Positions 36,257 through 44,319 of a stretch of 64,000 bases of DNA are shown here, in pieces. This DNA is from Pseudomonadota bacterium. GTDB taxonomy: Bacteria > Pseudomonadota > Alphaproteobacteria > Azospirillales > Azospirillaceae. A model generated the notes under the pieces. That model searched no databases. It saw only the letters and a program-made list of their open reading frames with translations, and was not told the origin of the DNA. Both the position numbers and the translations under genes were made by a program. Positions within the stretch are counted from its first letter, which is position 1, and each line of letters starts with the position of its first letter. The stretch is from positions 62,001 to 126,000 of the forward strand of contig JAFAFA010000032.1 of assembly GCA_023423695.1 (NCBI GenBank). The letters run 5' to 3'.

Positions 36257-37429
36257 TCAGCGAAGGGCGGCGAACTTCGCGACCACATCGTCCACCTCGG
36301 CCGTCTTCAGGCCGGCGATGTTGATGCGGCCGGAGGTCGGCATGTAGATGGCGTGATCGGCACGCAGGCGCAGCACCTCCGCCTCGGTCAGCGGCAGCAG
36401 GGAGAACATGCCCTCCTGCTCCGCCACCGCGGTCAGGGCGGGGAAGGCCCCGGCGAGGCCGGCGGCCAGCTTGCGGCGGATCCCGGTGATGCGGGCGCGC
36501 ATGCCGTCCAGTTCCGCCGTCCAGTCGGCGGTGAGCGTGGCGTCGCTCAGGATGGTGCGGACAACCGCGGCGCCATGGTCGGGCGGCATCGAATAGCTGG
36601 TGCGGGCCAGCGCCATCAGGTTCGACTTGGCAAGATCGGCTGGGGCCTGGGTCGCCGCGACGGCGAAGATGGCGCCGGTGCGCTCGCGGTAGAGGCCGAA
36701 GGACTTGGACGACGACACGGCGACCAGCGCCTCCGGAACCGCGCCGATCAGGTGGCGCAGCCCCTCCGCATCCTCGTCCAGCCCGCGGCCGAATCCCTGG
36801 TAGGCGAGGTCGACCAGCGGCAGCGCACCGCGCGTCTCCAGCACCGCCGCCAGGGTCTTCCACTGGTCGAGCGACAGCGGCGCGCCGGTCGGGTTGTGGC
36901 AGCTGCCGTGCAGCAGGGCGACGTCGCCGGGCTGCGCCGCCTCGAACGCCGCGACCATGCGGTCGAACAGAACAGTCTGGCTGGCGGTATCGAAGAAGGG
37001 ATGGCTCACCACCTCAAGGCCGGCGGCGGCGAAGATGCCGACATGGTTGGGCCAGGTCGGTTGGCCGACCAGCACGCGCTTCGCCCCGCCGCGCAGCACC
37101 AGATCGGCGGCCAGACGCAGCGCGCCGGACCCGCCGGGGGTCTGCACGCCGGCCGCCGCGACCTTCGTGCCGGCATCGCCGCCCACCAGCGACCACAGAC
37201 GCTCCAGATACAGCGCGTCGCCTTCCAACCCCAGATAGGACTTGCTGTCCTGCCCGTCGAGCAGCAGGCGTTCGGCCGCCTTGACCGCGCGGAAGACCGG
37301 GGTGCGCCCCTCCTCGTCCCGGTAGACCCCGACGCCGAGATCGACCTTGCCCGGCCGCGGATCCTGCCTGTACAGCCCGATCAGGGCGAGCAGGGCGTCG
37401 TCGGGCTGGCGGGAGAGCGCATTGAACAT
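36257..37429 (-). CDS. Aromatic / aspartate-type aminotransferase
   Basis: 390-residue class I PLP aminotransferase. The N terminus has VDLGVGVYRDEEGRTPV and SKSYLGLEGD, the substrate region has LLHGSCHNPTGAPL, the PLP lysine is in VSSSKSFGLYRERTGA, and the distal Arg segment is SGRINIAGL. The pattern matches TyrB/AspC-type enzymes that transaminate aromatic amino acids or aspartate with 2-oxoglutarate. Specificity cannot be fixed from sequence alone. The ATG at 37429 gives family length; the longer frame to 37576 lacks similarity. Confidence 0.88.
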   Translation of the reverse strand: MFNALSRQPDDALLALIGLYRQDPRPGKVDLGVGVYRDEEGRTPVFRAVKAAERLLLDGQDSKSYLGLEGDALYLERLWSLVGGDAGTKVAAAGVQTPGGSGALRLAADLVLRGGAKRVLVGQPTWPNHVGIFAAAGLEVVSHPFFDTASQTVLFDRMVAAFEAAQPGDVALLHGSCHNPTGAPLSLDQWKTLAAVLETRGALPLVDLAYQGFGRGLDEDAEGLRHLIGAVPEALVAVSSSKSFGLYRERTGAIFAVAATQAPADLAKSNLMALARTSYSMPPDHGAAVVRTILSDATLTADWTAELDGMRARITGIRRKLAAGLAGAFPALTAVAEQEGMFSLLPLTEAEVLRLRADHAIYMPTSGRINIAGLKTAEVDDVVAKFAALR

Positions 37430-37592
37430 GGCGGTTCGTCCGGTCCTTGCAGAGGGAAAGGCGATGACGGCGGGCAGGCCCCGATAACGGGAAGCCGGCC
37501 CGGCCGCGGCGATCCTCCACTTTTGCGGCCCTGCCGACAATGTCGAAGATCTCAACGGCGCATTGTCGCGACGCATTGCCGCCGTGCGGCGG

Positions 37593-37748
37593 TCACTGTG
37601 TGAAGAACATCGCGGCGAACACGGCGACCGTGGCGGCGATGGCCGTCACCAGCCCGTTGCGCCCCAGCGCCCGCTGGCGGTAGAGCGCCACCGCGAACAC
37701 GATCACGGCGAGGCTGGCGATAAGCAGGCCCAACTTGAACTCGGTCAT
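37593..37748 (-). CDS. Small two-helix membrane protein downstream of norF
   Basis: 51-residue ORF starting MTEFKLGLLIASLAVIV and ending AAMFFTQ. It has two hydrophobic stretches (residues ~6-21 and ~34-48) joined by a basic loop, YRQRALGRNG, giving a hairpin topology. It begins 22 bases after the norF stop with AAGGACG-type purines before the ATG, and codon third positions are strongly G/C. No family is recognised. Its position in the norE-norF unit suggests a small accessory protein of NO reductase, by analogy with small oxidase subunits; this is inference. Confidence 0.6.
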   Translation of the reverse strand: MTEFKLGLLIASLAVIVFAVALYRQRALGRNGLVTAIAATVAVFAAMFFTQ

Positions 37749-37770
37749 CGTCCGTCGTCCTTGAAGTTCG

Positions 37771-38073
37771 TCAGTGCGGGCCGACCCAGCCCAGCGCCCC
37801 GGCGGCGGTGACCAGCAGAATGGCGCCGCACAGCAGCACCAGCCAGCCCGTCATCAACAGGCGCCAGCCCGGACCGGCATGGTCCAGCTCCAGGTAATGC
37901 AGAAGGATTTCCCGCCCCTTCGCCACGGCAAGCGCCAGCAGCAGCGCCGCACCGGCGATGCCCACTCCACCGCCCGCATCGCCATGGCGGGCGAACAGAA
38001 GGGTCACGGCCGTCAGCCCCATCAGGACCAGCCAGGACAGCGTCAGCCGATCGATTTTCTTGAACAATTCCAT
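37771..38073 (-). CDS. norF: NorF / cytochrome oxidase subunit IV-like membrane protein
   Basis: 100-residue protein with three hydrophobic helices (LSWLVLMGLTAVTLLFA, GIAGAALLLALAVAKG, LLMTGWLVLLCGAILLV), matching the prokaryotic cytochrome c oxidase subunit IV family to which NorF belongs. NorF supports full activity of cytochrome c-dependent NO reductase in Paracoccus-type systems but is not catalytic. It starts 11 bases after norE stops and precedes a 51-codon membrane ORF. Assignment rests on size, helices and location; sequence conservation in this family is low. Confidence 0.75.
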   Translation of the reverse strand: MELFKKIDRLTLSWLVLMGLTAVTLLFARHGDAGGGVGIAGAALLLALAVAKGREILLHYLELDHAGPGWRLLMTGWLVLLCGAILLVTAAGALGWVGPH

Positions 38074-38084
38074 GGCCGGTCTCC

Positions 38085-38684
38085 TCAGCGGATCAGATAG
38101 ACGAGCGGATAGAGGATCACCCAGACCAGATCGACCATGTGCCAGAAGGCGGCCCCGGTCTCCAGGTTCTCCACCAGCGTTTCCGGCCCGGATCGCGATA
38201 CCAGCAGAAGGATGACGATGCCCAGCACGACATGCAGGGCGTGGAACCCCGTCAGCAGGAAATAGAGGGTGAAGAAGGTGTCGCTGTCGATGGTCAGCCC
38301 AGCCCCTAGCGTCGCGGAATACTCGACCGCCTTCACCGCCAGGAACACCGATCCGACCGCTGCGGCGGCCAGCATCGCCCGGCGCGCCTGCTTCACCGCG
38401 CCGCGCCGTCCGGCGGCGACGGCGCGGGCCGCGAGGTAGCCGCTGGTGACCAGCACCATTGTGTTCAGCGCGCCCAGCGTACCGTTCAGGTGGGCTTGCC
38501 CGACGGCGAAGGTGGCGGGATCCAGCACGCGGGCGATCGCGAAGCCTACGAAGGCCACGCCGAACACAGCCAGCTCGCTGAAAATCAGAATCCACATCAT
38601 CAGGTTGCCGGGCAGGGCGTCGAGTCCGCCCGGCCTGTCGAACGAGCCCGTCATGTCCCTGCCCGTCATTTCAACGTCCGCCAT
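38085..38684 (-). CDS. norE: NorE / cytochrome oxidase subunit III-like protein
   Basis: 199-residue membrane protein of the heme-copper oxidase subunit III family with five helices, including MMWILIFSELAVFGVAFVGF and FFTLYFLLTGFHALHVVLG, then HMVDLVWVILYPLVYL. NorE is an accessory protein of the NO reductase system. The gene diverges from norC, and an FNR-type box at 38740-38753 lies in the shared promoter region, about 62 bases before this start. Its orientation away from norCBQD means it forms a separate unit with norF. Confidence 0.85.
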   Translation of the reverse strand: MADVEMTGRDMTGSFDRPGGLDALPGNLMMWILIFSELAVFGVAFVGFAIARVLDPATFAVGQAHLNGTLGALNTMVLVTSGYLAARAVAAGRRGAVKQARRAMLAAAAVGSVFLAVKAVEYSATLGAGLTIDSDTFFTLYFLLTGFHALHVVLGIVILLLVSRSGPETLVENLETGAAFWHMVDLVWVILYPLVYLIR

Positions 38685-38739
38685 GTCCGTTCCTCGTCAT
38701 CAAGTATGCGAACGATAGGCCTGCACCGCTCCGGCCGGC

Positions 38740-38753
38740 TTGACCGCGGTCAA
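38740..38753 (+). promoter_or_regulatory. FNR/NnrR-type box of norCBQD (and norE)
   Basis: TTGAC-CGCG-GTCAA is a perfect 14-bp palindrome. A -10-like AATTAT at 38776-38781 puts the predicted norC start at 38788, with the box centred at -41.5, the standard class II activator position. It also sits between divergent norE and norC, so one dimer may serve both directions. The regulator (NnrR, Dnr or Fnr type) is not in this window. Confidence 0.8.
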
Positions 38754-38904
38754 GGAATGCCCTCCTGCCACGGTCAATTATTCGCCCGACCCGTGGCGGT
38801 AAGACGCTGCGACGCCCGGCTTCCCGCCCCCGGCTTCGCACACCCAACGCCTCCCGAACCGACCCCACTCGACGAAAATTCGAGATTGCCAGGGATCCCG
38901 AGCG

Positions 38905-39357
38905 ATGACCGAACGCTTTACCAAGGCGGCCGCGCGAAACATCTTTTATGGCGGATCGCTGTTCTTCTTCGCGACGTTCGTCGCGTTGACCGCGCTCAGC
39001 CACAATTACATCGTCAACACAAGTACGGACGAAAAGACGCTGACCGATGCCGTCACCCGCGGCAAGCATGTGTGGGAAAAGAATTCCTGCATCAACTGCC
39101 ACACGCTGCTGGGTGAAGGCGCCTATTTCGCCCCCGAACTGGGCAATGTCTGGCTGCGCTACGGCGGCGACAAGGACCATGACGGTGCCGTCATGGCCCT
39201 GAAGGGCTGGATGGCGGCGCAGCCGTCCGGGATCGAAGGGCGGCGCCAGATGCCGCAGTTCAACCTGACCGACGCCGAGGTCGAGGATCTGGCCGCCTTC
39301 CTGGAATGGACCAGCCGGATCAACACCCAGAACTGGCCGCCCAAGCTGTCGGGCTGA
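38905..39357 (+). CDS. norC: Nitric oxide reductase cytochrome c subunit NorC
   Basis: 150-residue membrane-anchored cytochrome c. A single N-terminal helix (residues ~13-32) is followed by the haem-binding motif CINCH (Cys62, Cys65, His66) and a C-terminal axial Met in RRQMPQF. It receives electrons from periplasmic donors and passes them to NorB, supporting reduction of two NO to N2O. It is the first gene of norCBQD, 13 bases before norB. Expression is probably induced by NO or low oxygen through the box at 38740. Confidence 0.95.
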   Translation: MTERFTKAAARNIFYGGSLFFFATFVALTALSHNYIVNTSTDEKTLTDAVTRGKHVWEKNSCINCHTLLGEGAYFAPELGNVWLRYGGDKDHDGAVMALKGWMAAQPSGIEGRRQMPQFNLTDAEVEDLAAFLEWTSRINTQNWPPKLSG

Positions 39358-39370
39358 GGAGATTTCCGTC

Positions 39371-40720
39371 ATGAAGTACGAATCGCAAAAAGTCGCCCTC
39401 TATTACTTCGCGGCGGCGATGGGACTGTTCGGCGTTCAGATCCTGGTGGGTCTCCTGGCCGGTGTCGTCTATGTCCTGCCCAACACACTTTCGGAACTGT
39501 TGCCCTTCAACGTTCTCCGGATGATCCACACCAACGCGCTGATCGTCTGGCTGCTGATCGGATTCTTCGGCGCGGCCTATTACCTGATCCCGGAGGAGTC
39601 GGAAACCGAGCTGCACAGCCCGAAACTGGCGCTGATCCAGCTTGGCCTGTTCGTCTTCGGTGCGCTGGCCGCCGTGGTCGGCTACGTCTTCCGCATCCAT
39701 GAGGGGCGGGAGTTCCTGGAACAGCCGACCTGGATCAAGGGGGCCATCGTCGTCGTCGCGCTGATGTTCCTCTACAACATGACGATGACGGTCATCAAAG
39801 GCCGCCGCACGGTCATCACCAACATCCTGCTGGTGGGCATGTGGGGCATCGCCATTTTCTTCCTGTTCTCCTTCTACAACCCGTCCAACCTGTCGCTGGA
39901 CAAGATGTACTGGTGGTACGTCGTCCATCTGTGGGTCGAGGGCGTGTGGGAACTGGTCCTGGCCTCCATCCTCGCCTTCCTGATGATCAAGATGACCGGC
40001 GTCGACCGCGAAGTCGTCGAGAAGTGGCTGTACGCCATCGTCGGGCTGGCCCTGTTCAGCGGCATCCTCGGCACCGGCCACCACTATTACTGGATCGGCA
40101 CGCCCGGTTACTGGCAGTGGATCGGCTCGCTGTTCTCGACGCTGGAGGTCGCCCCCTTCTTCACCATGGTCGTCTTCGCCTTCATGATGGTGTGGAAGAG
40201 CGGCCGTCGTCACCCGAACAAGGCGGCGATGCTGTGGTCGCTGGGCTGCGCGGTCTTCGCCTTCTTCGGCGCCGGTCTGTGGGGCTTCCTGCACACGCTG
40301 GCCCCGATCAACTACTACACCCACGGCACCCAGGTGACGGCGGCGCACGGGCACCTCGCCTTCTACGGCGCCTATGCGATGATCAACCTCGCCATCATCA
40401 CCTACGCCATGCCCTACCTGCGCGGCGTGCAGCCCTACAACCAAGTCCTGAACATGTGGAGCTTCTGGCTGATGAGCGGCGGCATGGCCTTCATGACCTT
40501 CGCCCTGACCGTGGCCGGCGTGGTGCAGACCCATCTGCAGCGCGTCCTTGGAATGGACTACATGGAGGTGCAGGCCCAGATCGCGCTGTTCTACTGGATG
40601 CGGCTCGGCGCCGGCGTCGCGGTGGCGGCGGGCGTGCTGGTCTACCTCTACGCCATCTTCGGCCCGGCCCGCGAGGAGCGGCCCGCCTCGATCCCGGCCA
40701 GCTACCAACCGGCTGAGTGA
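39371..40720 (+). CDS. norB: Nitric oxide reductase catalytic subunit NorB
   Basis: 449-residue heme-copper oxidase-family protein with 12 helices. It contains the haem b / FeB ligand histidines, visible in NVLRMIHTNALIVWLL (helix II), VEGVWELVLASILAF with the functional Glu, GTGHHYYWIGTPGYW, and YGAYAMINLAIITYAMPYL. The catalytic core reduces NO to N2O in the inner membrane together with NorC. The length of about 450 marks the cytochrome c-dependent cNOR type rather than the longer quinol-dependent qNOR. An intrinsic terminator follows directly, before norQ. Confidence 0.96.
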   Translation: MKYESQKVALYYFAAAMGLFGVQILVGLLAGVVYVLPNTLSELLPFNVLRMIHTNALIVWLLIGFFGAAYYLIPEESETELHSPKLALIQLGLFVFGALAAVVGYVFRIHEGREFLEQPTWIKGAIVVVALMFLYNMTMTVIKGRRTVITNILLVGMWGIAIFFLFSFYNPSNLSLDKMYWWYVVHLWVEGVWELVLASILAFLMIKMTGVDREVVEKWLYAIVGLALFSGILGTGHHYYWIGTPGYWQWIGSLFSTLEVAPFFTMVVFAFMMVWKSGRRHPNKAAMLWSLGCAVFAFFGAGLWGFLHTLAPINYYTHGTQVTAAHGHLAFYGAYAMINLAIITYAMPYLRGVQPYNQVLNMWSFWLMSGGMAFMTFALTVAGVVQTHLQRVLGMDYMEVQAQIALFYWMRLGAGVAVAAGVLVYLYAIFGPAREERPASIPASYQPAE

Positions 40721-40730
40721 CGTCCCCTCC

Positions 40731-40782
40731 GGCCCCTGCGCTCCGTCGGCCATCCGATACGCGCAGGGGCCGTCTTTTTTTG
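40731..40782 (+). terminator. Intrinsic terminator between norB and norQ
   Basis: GGCCCCTGCG (40731-40740) pairs perfectly with CGCAGGGGCC (40762-40771) and is followed by GTC and seven T. It would end most norCB transcripts, leaving read-through for norQD and so a subunit-to-chaperone expression gradient. Confidence 0.75.
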
Positions 40783-40795
40783 GAGTTCCGCTGCG

Positions 40796-41605
40796 ATGCC
40801 CGACGCCGCCGTCCCGATCGACCCGTCCGTCTCCCTGCCCTTCTACCAGCCCACCGGCGACGAATGCGCGCTGTTCGAGCACGCCTACCATCACCGGCTG
40901 CCGCTGCTGCTGAAGGGGCCGACCGGCTGCGGCAAGACCCGCTTCGTCGCCCACATGGCGGCCAAGCTCGGCCGGCCGCTCTACACCGTGTCCTGCCACG
41001 ACGACCTCACCGCCGCCGACCTGACCGGGCGCTACCTGCTGAAGGGCGGCGACACCGTCTGGGCGGACGGGCCGCTGACCCGTGCGGTGCGCGAAGGTGC
41101 CGTCTGCTATCTCGACGAGGTGGTGGAGGCGCGCAAGGACGTCACCGTCGTGCTGCACCCGCTGACCGACGACCGCCGCATCCTGCCGCTGGACCGCACC
41201 GGCGAGACGCTGGAAGCGCCGCCGGGCTTCATGCTGGTGGTGTCCTACAATCCCGGCTACCAGAATGTCCTGAAGGCGCTGAAGCCCAGCACCCGCCAGC
41301 GCTTCCTGGCCGTCGAGTTCGACTTTCCGGCGCCTGAGCGGGAAATCCCCATCGTGGCGACCGAAAGCGGTCTGGCCGAGAACCGCGTCGTCCCGCTGGT
41401 CCGCCTCGCCAATGCATTGCGCGCGCTGAAGGGCCAGGATTTGGAAGAGGGGGTGTCGACCCGCCTGCTGATCTACTGCGCAACGCTGATCCGCTCCGGG
41501 ATGAAGCCCGAACGCGCCATCCGCGCCGCCCTGATCGAGCCGCTGACCGACGACCCGGACATCCGCGCCGGCCTGCTGCGGGTGGCCGAGGTCACGCTGG
41601 GGTAG
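40796..41605 (+). CDS. norQ: MoxR-type ATPase NorQ
   Basis: 269-residue AAA+ protein with Walker A GPTGCGKTRFVAHMA, Walker B AVCYLDEVVEAR and sensor VVSYNPGYQN. NorQ hexamers work with the VWA protein NorD to insert the non-haem FeB iron into NorB. The ATG is preceded by TGGAGT. A terminator separates it from norB and a weaker hairpin from norD, but gene order norCBQD is conserved. Confidence 0.92.
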   Translation: MPDAAVPIDPSVSLPFYQPTGDECALFEHAYHHRLPLLLKGPTGCGKTRFVAHMAAKLGRPLYTVSCHDDLTAADLTGRYLLKGGDTVWADGPLTRAVREGAVCYLDEVVEARKDVTVVLHPLTDDRRILPLDRTGETLEAPPGFMLVVSYNPGYQNVLKALKPSTRQRFLAVEFDFPAPEREIPIVATESGLAENRVVPLVRLANALRALKGQDLEEGVSTRLLIYCATLIRSGMKPERAIRAALIEPLTDDPDIRAGLLRVAEVTLG

Positions 41606-41627
41606 GGCTTCCGTCGCACGACAGGCG

Positions 41628-41662
41628 AAGCCCCTCTGCCCGTGATGGGAGAGGGGCTTTCG
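41628..41662 (+). terminator. Terminator-like hairpin between norQ and norD
   Basis: AAGCCCCTCT (41628-41637) and AGAGGGGCTT (41650-41659) form a strong stem, extended inside by CCC/GGG, but only three T follow. It is probably partial or serves as an RNA-stability element; its arms resemble the nirK terminator. Confidence 0.5.
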
Positions 41663-41683
41663 GCATCATAGGGAACAGGTGTC

Positions 41684-43600
41684 ATGCTGGAAATCTTCGA
41701 GCCGGAGGAGACCGTCGGCCGCTTGTGGCACCGCCTGATCGGCGGTCGGTCGAGCTATCCGCACCATCCGGACGCGGCGGTCACGCTGGAGACGATGCGC
41801 CCGCGGCTGGCGGTGTTCTTCCGCGCGCTCGGCGGCGACCGCGGGGTGCGGCTGGCAGCCGGCACGGCAGCGGTTTCGGGGCACCGGCTTCCACTGCTCG
41901 ACCGCATCGGGCTTGGGGCGGAGCGGGTGGAACGGGCGGCGCTGGACGGCGATGTGCTCCAGTTGCCGGCAGCCATCGACCTGTTCCCGGACCCGGCGCT
42001 GAACGAGCGGCTGTATGAATGGCTGGCCGCCTTCTTCGCCCATGCCGAAGCGGTGCCGCTTCCCGCCGACCCGCTGCAGGCCGACCTGCAGCTTCTGCGC
42101 AGTGCAGCGGCGACCACAACGGCGGTGCTGACCCGCTGGCCGGGACTGCGCCATCCCTATGACGAACTTGCCCGCGCTGTCGCCGCGATCCGCCCGGTCC
42201 GGCGGCTGCCGCCGGTCGAGGCCGAGGTGGAGCGCGCCGTCCTGGCGCTGCTCGGCGCCGGAGCCGCGACACCGGAGGCGGCGCGGATGCTCGCCCCGAC
42301 GATCCCGTTGTCGGACTTCACCGCGCCCTATGGCTATGCCCGCCTGCTGCCGGTCCCGCTGTGGGGACTGGTGGCTCCGTCGAACGAGCGCTCGCTCGCC
42401 GCCGCTGCCGAAAGTCCGGGCGAGGGCGGGCAGGCGGTGGAGGGCGACCAGCGCCGCCGCGCTGCGACCCGGCGGCAGACAGACCAGATCCAGCGCAACG
42501 ACCCGCTGATCCTGAACCGATTCGAGAAGATGCTGAGCCTCGCCGAGGCGCTGAACATCCCGCGCGCCGTCGACGATGACGATGCGGAGAACGCGCGCAA
42601 GGCCGCCGACGACCTGGACGAGATCGCCGTCGGCACCCACCAGCGCAAGGCCTCGACCACGCTGAAGCTCGACCTCGACCTCGGTGCGCAGGCGGTCGAC
42701 GACACGCCGTTGACGGCGACCCTGACCTATCCTGAATGGGACCACCGCCGCCGGGCTCATCTGCCGGACCATTGCCGGGTCATCGCGGAGACCGCGCCGG
42801 CCGATGGCGAGTCCTGGCAGCCCGACGCCGCGGCGCTCCGCCGCATCCGGCAGGTCCGCCGCCAGTTCGAGGCGTTGCGCCCGAAGCGCATGCTGTTCAC
42901 CGGCCAAGCCGACGGCGACGAGTTGGATCTGACCGCCCTGGTGCGCAGCCGCGCCGATTTCCGGGCCGGGGGATGCGGCAGCGACCGTGTGCATCAGCAG
43001 GCGCGCAACGCCGCCCGCGACCTCGCCGTCGCCGTGCTGGTCGACGGTTCGCTGTCCACCGACGGCTGGATCGACGGCCGCCGGGTGCTGGACGTGGAGA
43101 AGGAGGCGCTGCTGGCCCTGACCCATGGGCTGACCGCCTGCGGCGACGACCATGCGCTCTACGCCTTCACCTCGCGCCGGCGCGGCTGGGTGCGGGTACA
43201 GACGCTGAAGGGCTTCGACGAGCCGCTGGGCCCCACCGTGACCCGCCGCATCGGCGCCCTGAAGCCCGGCTACTACACCCGCATGGGCGCAGCGATCCGT
43301 CATGCGTCTGCCCAACTCGCCGAGCGGCCGAATCGCCACCGGCTGCTGGTCCTGCTGACCGACGGCAAGCCGAACGACGTGGACCATTACGAAGGCCGCT
43401 ACGGCATCGAGGACACCCGTGAGGCCATCCGCGAGGCACGGCGCGACGGTCTGGCCGTCTTCGCCATCACCGTCGATGCGATGGCCCGCGATTACGTGCC
43501 CTATCTGTTCGGACGCGGCGCCTATGCCATATTCCCGCAGGTCTCCCACCTGACGAAGGCGCTGCCGGCATTGTACCGGCAGGTCGCCTGCGTCGCCTGA
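41684..43600 (+). CDS. norD: VWA protein NorD
   Basis: 638-residue NO reductase maturation protein. The C-terminal VWA domain has the MIDAS motif VLVDGSLSTDGW (near residue 450) and the later LLTDGKPNDVDHYEGRYG. The N-terminal 400 residues are family-typical and lack enzyme motifs; an acidic segment, DDDDAENARKA, lies near residue 300. Works with the NorQ ATPase on NorB metal insertion. It starts 78 bases after norQ, across a hairpin. Its length is typical of NorD. Confidence 0.92.
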   Translation: MLEIFEPEETVGRLWHRLIGGRSSYPHHPDAAVTLETMRPRLAVFFRALGGDRGVRLAAGTAAVSGHRLPLLDRIGLGAERVERAALDGDVLQLPAAIDLFPDPALNERLYEWLAAFFAHAEAVPLPADPLQADLQLLRSAAATTTAVLTRWPGLRHPYDELARAVAAIRPVRRLPPVEAEVERAVLALLGAGAATPEAARMLAPTIPLSDFTAPYGYARLLPVPLWGLVAPSNERSLAAAAESPGEGGQAVEGDQRRRAATRRQTDQIQRNDPLILNRFEKMLSLAEALNIPRAVDDDDAENARKAADDLDEIAVGTHQRKASTTLKLDLDLGAQAVDDTPLTATLTYPEWDHRRRAHLPDHCRVIAETAPADGESWQPDAAALRRIRQVRRQFEALRPKRMLFTGQADGDELDLTALVRSRADFRAGGCGSDRVHQQARNAARDLAVAVLVDGSLSTDGWIDGRRVLDVEKEALLALTHGLTACGDDHALYAFTSRRRGWVRVQTLKGFDEPLGPTVTRRIGALKPGYYTRMGAAIRHASAQLAERPNRHRLLVLLTDGKPNDVDHYEGRYGIEDTREAIREARRDGLAVFAITVDAMARDYVPYLFGRGAYAIFPQVSHLTKALPALYRQVACVA

Positions 43601-43620
43601 CGCCATAAGGACCCTGGATT

Positions 43621-44178
43621 ATGACCGACGCCAATGCCGCGACGCCCGCACCGGTGAAAATCGGGATCGTCACCATCTCCGACCGTGCCAGCCGCGGCGT
43701 CTACGAGGACAAGGGCGGCCCCGCGATCCACGAGGAGCTGACGCGCATCGTCTCCTCGCCCTGGATCGCGGAAGCGCGGGTCATCCCGGACGAGTTGGAC
43801 CTGATCGCCGCGACGCTGGTCGAGCTGTGCGATGTCGCCGGCTGCGATCTGGTCGTCACCACCGGCGGCACCGGACCCGCCCCGCGCGACGTGACGCCGG
43901 AAGCGACGGAGCGGGTGTGCGACAAGATGATGCCGGGATTCGGCGAACTGATGCGATCGGTCAGCCTGCGGGTGGTGCCGACCGCCATCCTGTCGCGCCA
44001 GACCGCCGGCATCCGCGGCCGCAGCCTGATCGTCAATCTGCCGGGCAAGCCGTCCGCCATCCACGACTGCCTGGAGGCGGTGTTTCCCGCAATTCCCTAT
44101 TGCCTGGACCTGATCGGTGCCGGCCGCATCGAAACGGACCCGGCCGTGTGCACCGCCTTTCGCCCGAAATCGCAGTAG
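43621..44178 (+). CDS. mogA: Molybdopterin adenylyltransferase (MogA/MoaB-like)
   Basis: 185-residue molybdopterin-binding protein: VKIGIVTISDRASRGVYED at the N terminus, the substrate loop TTGGTGPAPRDVTPEA, and GRSLIVNLPGKPSAI. MogA adenylylates molybdopterin before MoeA inserts molybdate. It lies 20 bases after norD and upstream of nirK, neither of which needs molybdenum, so the link may be to nitrate reductase under the same growth conditions. A dyad, TCCTTA-7-TAAGGA (44184-44202), just after the stop could be a weak terminator or part of nirK control. Confidence 0.85.
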   Translation: MTDANAATPAPVKIGIVTISDRASRGVYEDKGGPAIHEELTRIVSSPWIAEARVIPDELDLIAATLVELCDVAGCDLVVTTGGTGPAPRDVTPEATERVCDKMMPGFGELMRSVSLRVVPTAILSRQTAGIRGRSLIVNLPGKPSAIHDCLEAVFPAIPYCLDLIGAGRIETDPAVCTAFRPKSQ

Positions 44179-44244
44179 GGAAATCCTTATTGATTGTAAG
44201 GAAACAAACTTGGCCTGCGACAAAGTTGCGCCCAGGCCTTCCAC

Positions 44245-44258
44245 TTGACGGCGGTCAA
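44245..44258 (+). promoter_or_regulatory. FNR/NnrR-type box of nirK
   Basis: TTGAC-GGCG-GTCAA is a perfect consensus. A -10-like GAATAT at 44281-44286 predicts transcription from about 44293, placing the box centre at -41.5. The resulting leader is 27 bases with GAGA before the ATG at 44320. Spacing and sequence mirror the norC promoter. Confidence 0.8.
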
Positions 44259-44319
44259 GAAGAGAGAGGGGGAACGGGAGGAATATTACCTCACAAGAGA
44301 CAAACCCCGAGATGACGCC

